Origin: Acidocella facilis ATCC 35904
GTDB taxonomy: Bacteria > Pseudomonadota > Alphaproteobacteria > Acetobacterales > Acetobacteraceae
NCBI RefSeq assembly: GCF_000687875.1
Contig: NZ_JHYG01000005.1
Location: forward strand, 1 to 64,000
Reading direction: 5' to 3'
Length of the DNA stretch: 64,000 nucleotides
Part shown: one piece after another, positions 10,828 to 18,244 of the stretch
Layout of the letters: each line of letters opens with the position of its first letter
Numbering within the stretch: position 1 is the first letter of the stretch
Notes under the pieces: generated by a model
Told to the model about the DNA's origin: nothing
Database searches by the model: none
The model's input: only the letters and a program-made list of their open reading frames with translations
Made by a program: the position numbers and the translations under genes

Positions 10828-13532
10828 CCCTGCGCACCACGCCGCGCGCCACCGCCCGGCTGCAATTCCACAAGGATTTCACCCTCGATGACGCGGTGGC
10901 GCTGGTGCCGTACTATGCGGCCCTTGGCGTCTCGCATCTCTACGCCTCGCCGCTGCTGACCGCCCGCGCCGGCTCGATGCATGGCTATGACGTGATCGAC
11001 CCGACCCGGATCAACCCGGAGTTGGGCGGCATGGAGGCGTTGGAGCGGCTGGTGGCGGCGCTGCGGGCACATGAGATGGGGCTGCTGCTGGATATCGTGC
11101 CCAACCATATGGCAGTGGGCGGGGCGGATAATCCCTGGTGGCAGGATGTGCTGGAGCATGGGCAACGCAGCGCCTACGCGAATTTCTTCGATATCGACTG
11201 GGATAATCCGGACCCGCTGCTGAACAGGCGGGTGCTGGCGCCGTATCTTGGCTTGCAATATGGCGAGGCGCTGCAATCCGGAGAGATCAAGCTGGCTCTG
11301 GCCCAATCGGGCGGGCTGGTGCTGCGCTATCATGAGCATGAATTGCCGCTCTCTCTGGCCAGCATCGCGCCATTGCTGCGCGGGCTTTCCGCCCCGCTGG
11401 CGCAGCATTTCGCCGAGGCGGCGCAGGCCGCAAATCCGGCCCAGGCCGGTGCGGCGGCCAAACAGGCGCTGCGGAACTTCGCCACGGCACAGAAGGAAGC
11501 GCTGGCGCCGCATCTGGCGGGGTTTTCCAGCCCCGGCCGGCTGCACCAGCTCTTGCGCCGGCAGCATTACCGGCTGGCCTGGTGGCGCACCGCCGCCGCC
11601 GAGATCAACTGGCGCCGTTTCTTCGACATTAACAGCCTGGCCGGGCTGCGGGTGGAACGCCCGGAGGTGTTTGACGCCACCCATGGGCTGATTCTGCAGC
11701 TTTATGTGCGCGGGCTGATCGACGGGGTGCGGGTGGACCATGTGGACGGGCTGGCAGCACCGGGCACCTATCTGCGCAAGCTGCGCCGGGTGATGGCGGC
11801 TGCGGGGGCGCAGCGCCCTGCAAGCGCCGCGCAGGGCGCGCCCTATATCGTGGTGGAAAAAATCCTGGCGGCGGGCGAGACGATGCCCGCGCGCTGGCAG
11901 GCGGATGGCACCACCGGCTATGATTTCATGGATCAGGTCAGTGCCGTGCTGCACGACCCGGCGGGCGAGGCGGAGCTGAGCGCGCTCTGGAGCCTGACCG
12001 GGCGCGGCACGGATTTTCTGCAAATCGAGGACCAGACGCGCCGGCAGGTTCTGCGCGACAGCCTGGCCGGAGAGCTGACGCGGCTGGCGGGGCTGCTCAC
12101 CCGGCTGGCAAGGCAGGACCGCGCCACCACGGATTTTTCCTATTACGTGATCAAGCAAGGGCTGCAGGAGCTGCTGGCCGCCTTCCCGGTCTATCGCATC
12201 TATGCGGGACCTGCTGGCGCGGATGCGGAGGATGGCCGCGCCTTCGATACGGCGATGGGGCTGGCCGCGCAGCGCATCCGCCGTGCCGACCGGCCGGTGC
12301 TGGACCTGCTGCGCCACTGGCTGCTGGAGGCCCGGCCCTGCGCCCTGCCCGCCGGCCCGGCGCGCGCATTGCTGCTGCGCACGCGCATCGCCTTTCAGCA
12401 GCTTTCCTCCCCCACTGCAGCGAAGGCGGTGGAGGATACGGCGTTTTACCGGTTTGGGCGGCTGCTCTCGCGCAATGAGGTCGGCTCCAACCCGGGCCAG
12501 TTCAGCCTTACCCCGGCCAGCTTCCACGCCCAGGCGGCCTGGCGCGGCGCCTTCACCCCCGGCGCCATGCTGGCCACCGCCACCCATGACCATAAGCGCG
12601 GCGAGGATACCCGCGCGCGCCTGGCCGTGCTCTCCGAAATCCCTGGCGAATGGGAGCTGGCGGCGACGCGCTGGATGCGGCTGAACGCGGCGATCCGCGA
12701 GCCGGTGGGGCCGGATGCGGCAGATGAGCTGATGCTCTACCAGATGCTGGTGGCGGGCTGGCCGCTGGGGCTGGAGGCGCAGCACCAGGCCGGGATCGAG
12801 GCCTATGGCACGCGCGTCGCCGCCTGGCAGCAGAAATCCCTGCGTGAGGCCAAGCTGCATTCGGAATGGGCGGCGCCGAATGAGGAGTATGAAGCGGCTT
12901 GCGAGCGCTTCCTGATGGCCTGCCTGGATGCCAGGCGGCCGATGCTCTACGAGCTGATCGCCTTCGCCAGCCGCATCGCCGCTGCCGGGGCGATCAACGG
13001 GCTGACGCAGACGCTGCTGCGCCTGACCGTGCCGGGTGTGCCGGATCTCTATCAGGGCACGGAATTCTGGGACCAGAGTTTTGTCGATCCGGATAATCGC
13101 CGGCCGGTTGATTTCACCGCGCGCATGTCCGGACTGCGGCAAGGGCCAGAGGATCTCACCGCCTGGCGGGATGGGCGGGTGAAGCAGGGCCTGATCGCCC
13201 GCGCCCTCGCCGCCCGCCGCGAGATGCAGGGTCTGTTCGCCCATGGCAGCTACGAGGCGCTGGAGGCGGACGGCGATATGGCGGGGCATCTCATCGCCTT
13301 CCGCCGGGCGGATTTGCAGCATGAGATGCTCACCCTCGCCACCCGGCTGGCGGGGGGCTTCATGGTGCAGATTCCGCTGCTGCCGCCTTATGTCTGGGGC
13401 ACCACCAGCCTCGCGGTGCCGTCCGGGCGCTGGCGCGATGAGCTGACCGGCACCGCGTATGAAAGCCCCGGTACGCTGCTGTTGCGCGAACTGCTGGCCA
13501 AGTTGCCGGTGGCGCTGCTGCGGCGGGTTTGA
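10824..13532 (+). CDS. treY: Malto-oligosyltrehalose synthase
   Basis: TreY isomerises the reducing-end alpha-1,4 bond of maltodextrins to the alpha,alpha-1,1 bond of trehalose, giving the substrate of TreZ. The 902-residue length is normal for GH13_26. Visible regions: LYASPLLTARAGSMHGYDV, DIVPNHMAVG, nucleophile D305 in DGVRVDHVDGLAAPG, E345 in YIVVEKILA, TATHDHKRGEDTR and VPGVPDLYQGTEFW. It starts with an ATGA overlap and is the last gene of the operon. A palindrome (13640-13669) and a terminator (13695-13720) follow. Confidence 0.96.
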   Translation: MTLRTTPRATARLQFHKDFTLDDAVALVPYYAALGVSHLYASPLLTARAGSMHGYDVIDPTRINPELGGMEALERLVAALRAHEMGLLLDIVPNHMAVGGADNPWWQDVLEHGQRSAYANFFDIDWDNPDPLLNRRVLAPYLGLQYGEALQSGEIKLALAQSGGLVLRYHEHELPLSLASIAPLLRGLSAPLAQHFAEAAQAANPAQAGAAAKQALRNFATAQKEALAPHLAGFSSPGRLHQLLRRQHYRLAWWRTAAAEINWRRFFDINSLAGLRVERPEVFDATHGLILQLYVRGLIDGVRVDHVDGLAAPGTYLRKLRRVMAAAGAQRPASAAQGAPYIVVEKILAAGETMPARWQADGTTGYDFMDQVSAVLHDPAGEAELSALWSLTGRGTDFLQIEDQTRRQVLRDSLAGELTRLAGLLTRLARQDRATTDFSYYVIKQGLQELLAAFPVYRIYAGPAGADAEDGRAFDTAMGLAAQRIRRADRPVLDLLRHWLLEARPCALPAGPARALLLRTRIAFQQLSSPTAAKAVEDTAFYRFGRLLSRNEVGSNPGQFSLTPASFHAQAAWRGAFTPGAMLATATHDHKRGEDTRARLAVLSEIPGEWELAATRWMRLNAAIREPVGPDAADELMLYQMLVAGWPLGLEAQHQAGIEAYGTRVAAWQQKSLREAKLHSEWAAPNEEYEAACERFLMACLDARRPMLYELIAFASRIAAAGAINGLTQTLLRLTVPGVPDLYQGTEFWDQSFVDPDNRRPVDFTARMSGLRQGPEDLTAWRDGRVKQGLIARALAARREMQGLFAHGSYEALEADGDMAGHLIAFRRADLQHEMLTLATRLAGGFMVQIPLLPPYVWGTTSLAVPSGRWRDELTGTAYESPGTLLLRELLAKLPVALLRRV

Positions 13533-13582
13533 CATCGCGCGGCCCACTCGATCTCGCTTCTGCGGATCGACGGCGCTAAAGC

Positions 13583-13620
13583 ATGATCTGTTGCGGTGGA
13601 CGCGACAGCATTAAATCATG
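13583..13620. repeat. Imperfect intergenic hairpin, possibly a decayed copy of a dispersed element
   Basis: CATGATCTGTTGCG pairs imperfectly with CGCGACAGCATTAAATCATG around a GTGGA loop, just after treY. The opening AGCA and the central GACGCG resemble the perfect hairpin at 15661-15715. The relationship between the two is an inference from this limited likeness. Confidence 0.35.
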
Positions 13621-13639
13621 AATTGAAATTGTTTGTAGA

Positions 13640-13669
13640 AAACAGTGCATCAAGCTTGATGCTCTGTTT
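13640..13669. repeat. 30-base palindrome downstream of treY
   Basis: A 16-base perfect palindrome (GCATCAAGCTTGATGC, 13647-13662) is flanked by a T/T mismatch and then six more paired bases (AAACAG/CTGTTT). It lies 107 bases after the treY stop, between the converging treY and csbD genes. It could act as an RNA hairpin at the operon's end or as a protein-binding site; there is no long T run directly after it. Confidence 0.6.
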
Positions 13670-13694
13670 CCTCAGGTCGCCGCTTGGTGGCAAA

Positions 13695-13722
13695 AAAACG
13701 GGGCCTCGCGGCCCCGTTTTGG
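13695..13722. terminator. Bidirectional intrinsic terminator between treY and csbD
   Basis: The stem ACGGGGC/GCCCCGT closes a short CTCGCG-type loop and is flanked by AAAA on the left and TTTT on the right. It can therefore terminate the trehalose operon on the plus strand and csbD on the minus strand, whose stop codon is at 13723-13725. Confidence 0.85.
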
Positions 13723-13974
13723 TTATTTGCGCATCAACCAGCCGGCGAGGAAGGAGACGCCGGCGACAGCCGCCAGCGCGGCCAGAGGCTTGTCCTTCAC
13801 ATTCTCGATCACATCATCGACCGTGGCGCCGAAGCTGCGCTGGGCTTGCCCGGCGGCCTGGTTCCACTTGCCCTCGGCCTGGGTCTTGGCATCGCCGGTC
13901 AGGCCGCCCAGCGCATCCTGCACCCGGCCACCAAACTCGCGCGCCGCACCTTTGATTTCGTTTTCGTCCATCAC
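13723..13974 (-). CDS. CsbD-family stress-response protein
   Basis: An 83-residue protein with the CsbD core: NEIKGAAREFGGRVQDALG followed by a second similar turn GDAKTQAEGKWNQAAGQAQ. A hydrophobic C-terminal segment (PLAALAAVAGVSFLAGWLM) with a basic end suggests membrane association, as in the longer CsbD/YjbJ relatives. Members are small, hydrophilic and often induced by general stress, but their molecular role is unknown. A good ribosome site (AAGGAGG) precedes the start on the minus strand. The trehalose operon next to it would fit a shared stress theme, which is inference only. Confidence 0.85.
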   Translation of the reverse strand: MMDENEIKGAAREFGGRVQDALGGLTGDAKTQAEGKWNQAAGQAQRSFGATVDDVIENVKDKPLAALAAVAGVSFLAGWLMRK

Positions 13975-14036
13975 ATAAACCTCCTTGGTCTAGCTTGCAT
14001 GTAGGCGGCGGGAGGCGGCGGCCAATGACGGGAAGA

Positions 14037-14491
14037 TTAAGAGTTTGAAGTGCGCCCCGGCGTATGGCTGTGGCTGTGCGCGCCATGCTCATGCGCCGGG
14101 CGGGGATGAGGTGTAGATGCGCGTGGCGCACCCCGCGCTGGGCGGTCAGCGCATCGGCATGGCGCTGCAGCGCCCGCGCCGGGCCACGCAAAATCGCCAC
14201 CTCCAGGCACTCATCATGGCCGAAATGCACATGGGTGGTGGCGACGCTGAGATCATGCTGATGGTGCTGCGCCTCCACCAGGCGCAGCGGCAGGTCGCGC
14301 TGGGTGTGGTCGTAAACATAGGTCAGGGTGGCGATGCAGGGTGTGGCGCCATCGCGCAGATGGTCCTGGCGCGCCGCCTCGCGCAGCATCTCCCGCACCG
14401 CCTCCGAGCGGCTGGCATAGCCGCGCAGCGTCGCCAGCGCGTCCAGCTGGGCGAGAAGCTCGTCATCGATGGTGATGGTGACCCGTTCCAT
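14037..14491 (-). CDS. nikR: Nickel-responsive regulator NikR, with an apparent frameshift near its 3' end
   Basis: NikR represses nickel uptake genes when Ni(II) is abundant. The N-terminus is a ribbon-helix-helix DNA-binding domain (MERVTITIDDELLAQLDALA ... SRSEAVREMLREA), followed by the ACT-like nickel-binding domain with the His cluster in HHQHDLSVATTHVHFGHDECLE. After LHLIPA the frame runs on into an Arg/Pro-rich tail that reads through csbD in the wrong frame. One base shifted, at 14093 and below, the sequence reads HEHGAHSHSHTPGRTSNS and stops at 14037, as expected for a His-rich NikR end. One base therefore seems to be missing between about 14094 and 14104. The unshifted product would be 240 residues instead of about 150. 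It is divergent from the nickel permease, and the operator lies between them. Confidence 0.82.
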
Positions 14492-14538
14492 GTGCGGAGT
14501 GTGCGGCGAATGCGGGAGCGGGGCAATCTGCGTCAAAA

Positions 14539-14572
14539 AGCGTATGACAGAATTTTATTTTCCTCATACGCT
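14539..14572. promoter_or_regulatory. NikR operator
   Basis: AGCGTATGA and TCATACGCT form 9-base perfect inverted arms. The core GTATGA (14542-14547), a 16-base spacer and TCATAC (14564-14569) match exactly the operator described for Escherichia coli NikR (GTATGA-N16-TCATAC). The site lies 48 bases upstream of nikR and ends just before the ribosome site of the permease, so it can control both divergent genes. Confidence 0.9.
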
Positions 14573-14586
14573 TGAGGAGACAGGCG

Positions 14587-15660
14587 ATGGAGGCGGAGCT
14601 TATGCTGGGCGCGTTGAGGCAAGCAATGGCGGGCGGCGCCGGCAGGCGCGGGGTGCTGATGTTGCTGGGCCTTGGGCTTGCCAATGCGCTGCTCTGGGGC
14701 GGGGCGCTCAGCCTGTTGCGGCATTATCCGTTGCTGCTGGGCACTGCGCTGCTGGCCTACGGCTTCGGGCTGCGCCATGCGGTGGATGCCGACCATATCG
14801 CCGCCATCGACAATGTCACCCGCAAGTTGATGCAGCAGGGGCAGCGCCCGGTTGGGGTGGGGCTGGCCTTTTCGCTCGGCCATTCCACCGTCGTCGTCGC
14901 GCTTTCCGCCGCCGTGGCGCTGAGCGCGGCGGCGCTCCAGGGGCGGTTTCACGCGCTATCCGGCTGGGGCGGTCTGTTCGGCACGCTGGTCTCCGGCCTG
15001 TTCCTGCTCGGCATGGCGGCACTCAATCTCAGCATTCTCCGCGGGCTGTTCAAAAGCTTCCGGCGGGTGCGCAAGGGCGGCGCCTACCGGGAGGAGGAGC
15101 TGGAACTGCTGCTGGCCCGGCGCGGGGTTTTCTCCCGGCTGTTCCGGGGCCTGTTCGGCATGGTCACGCAGAGCTGGCAGATGTATCCGATCGGCGTTCT
15201 GTTCGGGCTGGGCTTCGATACCGCGACCGAGGTGGGGCTGCTTGGCATCTCCGCCGCGGCGGCAAGCAAGGGGCTGCCGATCTGGACGATCATGATCTTC
15301 CCGGCGCTGTTCACCGCCGGCATGGCGCTGATCGACACGGCGGATTCCATCCTGATGCTGGGCGCCTATGGCTGGGCCTTCATGAAGCCGATGCGCAAGC
15401 TGTTCTACAACATGACCATCACGGCGGTCTCGGTGCTGGTGGCGGTGGGGATCGGCGGGATCGAGCTGCTGGGGATGGTCCAGGGCGCCTTCGTGCTCAC
15501 CGGGCGGTTCTGGGACCAGGTGTCCTGGCTGAATGGTGATGCTGTCTTCGGGCTGCTCGGCTACGGCATCGTGGCGGTGTTTTTGGTGGCATGGCTGGCA
15601 TCGGTCGCGATCTACAAGTTCAAACGCTATGACGAGCTGGAGATCGCGCCGGGCGACTAG
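14587..15660 (+). CDS. Nickel/cobalt permease, NiCoT (HoxN/NixA) family
   Basis: A secondary transporter that takes up Ni(II), possibly Co(II), across the inner membrane. The protein is 357 residues with about eight hydrophobic segments and the family signature in TM2, RHAVDADHIAAIDNVTR, whose His and Asp residues bind the metal. GLGFDTATEVGLL and the LFTAGMALIDTADSILML stretch are further NiCoT motifs. ATG 14587 was chosen over an upstream TTG at 14572 because GAGGAGA lies 7 bases before it. The NikR operator immediately upstream indicates nickel-dependent repression and supports nickel as substrate. No nickel enzyme is encoded in this window. Confidence 0.92.
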   Translation: MEAELMLGALRQAMAGGAGRRGVLMLLGLGLANALLWGGALSLLRHYPLLLGTALLAYGFGLRHAVDADHIAAIDNVTRKLMQQGQRPVGVGLAFSLGHSTVVVALSAAVALSAAALQGRFHALSGWGGLFGTLVSGLFLLGMAALNLSILRGLFKSFRRVRKGGAYREEELELLLARRGVFSRLFRGLFGMVTQSWQMYPIGVLFGLGFDTATEVGLLGISAAAASKGLPIWTIMIFPALFTAGMALIDTADSILMLGAYGWAFMKPMRKLFYNMTITAVSVLVAVGIGGIELLGMVQGAFVLTGRFWDQVSWLNGDAVFGLLGYGIVAVFLVAWLASVAIYKFKRYDELEIAPGD

Positions 15661-15715
15661 AGCAATATGTGTTTATCTTGACGCGCCAGCGTCAAGATAA
15701 ACACATGAGATTGCT
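15661..15715. repeat. Perfect 18-base-pair hairpin after the nickel permease
   Basis: The arms at 15667-15684 and 15689-15706 are exact inverted repeats (ATGTGTTTATCTTGACGC and its complement) around the loop GCCA. An outer AGCAAT (15661-15666) pairs with ATTGCT (15710-15715) across a three-base bulge. It starts directly after the permease stop. With no T run it is not a standard terminator; it resembles a dispersed palindromic intergenic element, though it could also block or stabilise the transcript. Confidence 0.75.
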
Positions 15716-15792
15716 CGCTCAAACAAAACCTAGCGCCCTTTCATTCGCCGCCCGCCGCGCCACATTCAAACCTGCAGCATGAGGGGGAGTGG

Positions 15793-17028
15793 ATGCAGGC
15801 GCGCACGCGACACAGGCGGGGGCTGTCCCTCGCCATCCTGATCCTCGCCGGGTCCGTGAATTATTTGGACCGTTCAGCCCTTTCCATCGGCAATCCGCAG
15901 ATCCGCCAGGAGCTGCATCTCTCCTACGCCCAGATGGGGCTGTTGCTGGCGGTGTTCGCCTGGGCCTACGGGCTGGCGCAACTGCCGGCCGGGGCGGCGA
16001 TCGGCCGGTTCGGGGCGCGCAAAGTGCTCAGCGCCGGGCTCGTCCTATGGTCGGCGGCACAAATCAGCGCGGGGTTCGTTACCGGGCTGGGGTCGTTTCT
16101 GGCCGCGCGCGTCGCGCTGGGGCTGGGGGAATCGCCGATGTATATTGGCGGCACCCGGGTCTGCGCGGATTGGTACAAGGTGAGCGAGCGTGCCTTGCCA
16201 ATTTCGCTGTTCAACGCCTCTTCCGCCTTTGCCCCGGCGCTGGCACCGCCGCTGCTCACGCTGCTGATGCTGGCCTGCGGCTGGCGGGGCATGTTCGTGG
16301 TGGCCGGGCTCGCGGGGCTGGGGGTGGCTCTGGGCTGGCTGCTGTATTATCGCGATCCGGCGCAGGCGGGGCTACCGCCGGAGGATCTCGCGGAGATCGC
16401 ACCGGAGGATGGGGCCGAGGCGGCGGGGCTTGGCTGGGTGCTGCGCCAGCCCACCACCTGGGCGCTGTTTTTCGGGTTTTTCGGAATCATCTATGTCTCC
16501 TGGCTCTATGCCACCTGGCTGCCGGGTTGTCTGGAGACGGCGCGGCATCTCTCTCTCGGCAAGGCCGGATTTCTCTCCAGCCTGCCGCTGCTGGCGGGGT
16601 TTGCCGGGGCGGTGCTGGCGGGGTTTCTGGCGCGCGGGCTGGGCCGGCTTGGCTGCAGTCCGGCCTGGGCCTGCCTGGCGCCGGTGATCGCCGGCATGGC
16701 GCTGGCCGGGGCCTGCACGCTGGCCGCCGCGTTGGTCTCCGGGCTGGGGGCGGCGATCGCGCTGATCGCGGCGGGGCTGTTCGGCGCCAATCTGGCCTCC
16801 AGCTGCGGCTGGGCCCTGGCGGCGATCATCGCGCCGAACAAGGCGGTGGCGACGTTGGAGGCGGTGCAGAATGTCGGCGCCTCAATGGGTGGGGCGCTGG
16901 CACCGCTGGTGACCGGATTGGTGGTGCAGGCCACCGGCTCATTTACCCCGGCCTTTCTGCTGGCAGCGCTCATCGCGCTTGCCAGCGCCGCGATCTATGC
17001 GCTCGGCGCCCGGCGGCAGCTGGTTTGA
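15793..17028 (+). CDS. MFS transporter (organic anion/sugar acid type)
   Basis: A 411-residue major facilitator protein with about 12 hydrophobic segments and a short basic N-terminus. NYLDRSALSIGNPQIRQEL after TM1 and the loop motif GRFGARKVLSAGLVLWS resemble the anion:cation symporter branch, which imports sugar acids such as glucarate, galactonate or hexuronates. GLGESPMYIGGTRVCADWY is another motif of this branch. AGGGGGAG lies just before ATG 15793. No catabolic enzyme is adjacent, so the substrate is open. It converges with egtB, leaving only 16 bases between the genes. Confidence 0.85.
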   Translation: MQARTRHRRGLSLAILILAGSVNYLDRSALSIGNPQIRQELHLSYAQMGLLLAVFAWAYGLAQLPAGAAIGRFGARKVLSAGLVLWSAAQISAGFVTGLGSFLAARVALGLGESPMYIGGTRVCADWYKVSERALPISLFNASSAFAPALAPPLLTLLMLACGWRGMFVVAGLAGLGVALGWLLYYRDPAQAGLPPEDLAEIAPEDGAEAAGLGWVLRQPTTWALFFGFFGIIYVSWLYATWLPGCLETARHLSLGKAGFLSSLPLLAGFAGAVLAGFLARGLGRLGCSPAWACLAPVIAGMALAGACTLAAALVSGLGAAIALIAAGLFGANLASSCGWALAAIIAPNKAVATLEAVQNVGASMGGALAPLVTGLVVQATGSFTPAFLLAALIALASAAIYALGARRQLV

Positions 17029-17044
17029 GCGCGCATCGCCCGCC

Positions 17045-18244
17045 CTATAGCGATCTGGCCAGACGCAGCCCGGTGAATTGCCAGCGCGCCTCGGTGGGGA
17101 AGAAATTCCGGTAGCTGACACGGGCATGGCCCGGCGGCGTGGCGAGCGAGCTGCCGCGCAGCACATATTGGTTGACCATGAACTTGCCATTATACTCGCC
17201 CACCGCCCCGGCCGCCGCCTGGAAGCCCGGATAGGGCGCATAGGCGCTGCTGGTCCATTGCCAGGCGGCGCCGAAAAGCTGCGGCAGGTCTGGCCGATGA
17301 AGCGCCGCCGCCTCCCATTCGGCTTCGGTGGGCAAGCGGGCGCCGGCCCATTGCGCATAGGCAGCCGCCTCGAAATAGGAAAGATGCAGCACGGGTGCAT
17401 CAGGTTGCAAAGCCTCCAGCCCGCGCAGGCCAAAAACGCGCCAGCCTTCCGCGCCGGGGCGCCAGTAGAAAGGATGGCTCAGCCCGTTGGCTCGCACGAA
17501 ATCCCAACCGGCGGAGAGCCAGAGTGATGGCTGGGTGTAGCCGCCATCCTCGATGAAGCGCAGATACTCGCCATTGGTCACCAGCCGGTCGGCCAAGGCG
17601 AAGGGTTCCAGAAAGACGCGATGGCGCGGCAGCTCGTTATCGAAGCAGAAGCCATCGGCCTGATGGCCGATCCGCACCAGACTTTCCGGGAACGCTACCC
17701 ATTCCATCGCGCCGGGCGCCATCGCGGGCTGCGGCGCCTCGTCGTCATAGACCGGGTAGAGCGGGTTCTGCGCCAGCAGATGCAGGCAATCGGTCAGGAT
17801 CAGCTCCTGATGCTGCTGCTCATGCTGCAGGCCAAGCTCCACCAGAGAGGCAGCTTCCGCCCCCAACCCGGCCGCGAACAGCCGGGCCATGCGCTCATCC
17901 ACATTCGCCCGATAGGCCAGAACCCGTGCCAGGCCCGGCCGGGTGAGCAGGCCGCGCTGCGGCCGCGCGAATTTCTCGCCGACGCCGTTATAGTAAGAAT
18001 TGAACAGCACCCTGAAGGCCGGATCGAACGCGGTGAAGCCCGGCTCATACGCCTCCAGGATGAAGGTTTCGAAGAACCAGCTGGTATGGGCGAGATGCCA
18101 TTTCACCGGGCTGGCATCGGGCATGGATTGCGCCGCGCAATCCTCTTCCGACAAGGGCGCGGCCAGAGCGCGGCTATGCGCGCGCACCGCCGCGAAGCGC
18201 GCCGCCAGGGCGCTGGCGCTTGGCGCTTCAGCCCACGCGCGCAT
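17045..18244 (-). CDS. egtB: Ergothioneine-type sulfoxide synthase EgtB
   Basis: EgtB is a non-haem iron enzyme that joins a thiol (cysteine or gamma-glutamylcysteine) to trimethylhistidine with O2. The 399 residues comprise an N-terminal DinB-like four-helix domain with the iron ligands H53 (HLAHTSWFFET) and H141/H145 (HEQQHQE), and a C-terminal formylglycine-generating-like fold (FALADRLVTNGEYLRFIEDG, RLPTEAEWEAAA, VLRGSSLATPP). ATG 18244 was chosen because it gives the family length and a 17-base overlap with egtD; the frame is open further upstream but there it only reads through egtD. Together with egtD this is the core ergothioneine pathway. An egtE-like lyase is not seen nearby. Confidence 0.92.
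   Translation of the reverse strand: MRAWAEAPSASALAARFAAVRAHSRALAAPLSEEDCAAQSMPDASPVKWHLAHTSWFFETFILEAYEPGFTAFDPAFRVLFNSYYNGVGEKFARPQRGLLTRPGLARVLAYRANVDERMARLFAAGLGAEAASLVELGLQHEQQHQELILTDCLHLLAQNPLYPVYDDEAPQPAMAPGAMEWVAFPESLVRIGHQADGFCFDNELPRHRVFLEPFALADRLVTNGEYLRFIEDGGYTQPSLWLSAGWDFVRANGLSHPFYWRPGAEGWRVFGLRGLEALQPDAPVLHLSYFEAAAYAQWAGARLPTEAEWEAAALHRPDLPQLFGAAWQWTSSAYAPYPGFQAAAGAVGEYNGKFMVNQYVLRGSSLATPPGHARVSYRNFFPTEARWQFTGLRLARSL

Noticed and set aside
10803-13547. 914-codon minus-strand open frame opposite treY
   Set aside because: It is rich in Arg/Gln/Pro/His, as expected for the antisense of a high-GC gene, and covers treY, whose motifs are complete.
13814-14536. A 240-residue NikR-like protein extending into csbD
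   Set aside because: The extra C-terminal part is Arg/Pro-rich and runs through csbD in another frame, while a His-rich NikR end with a stop exists one base out of frame.
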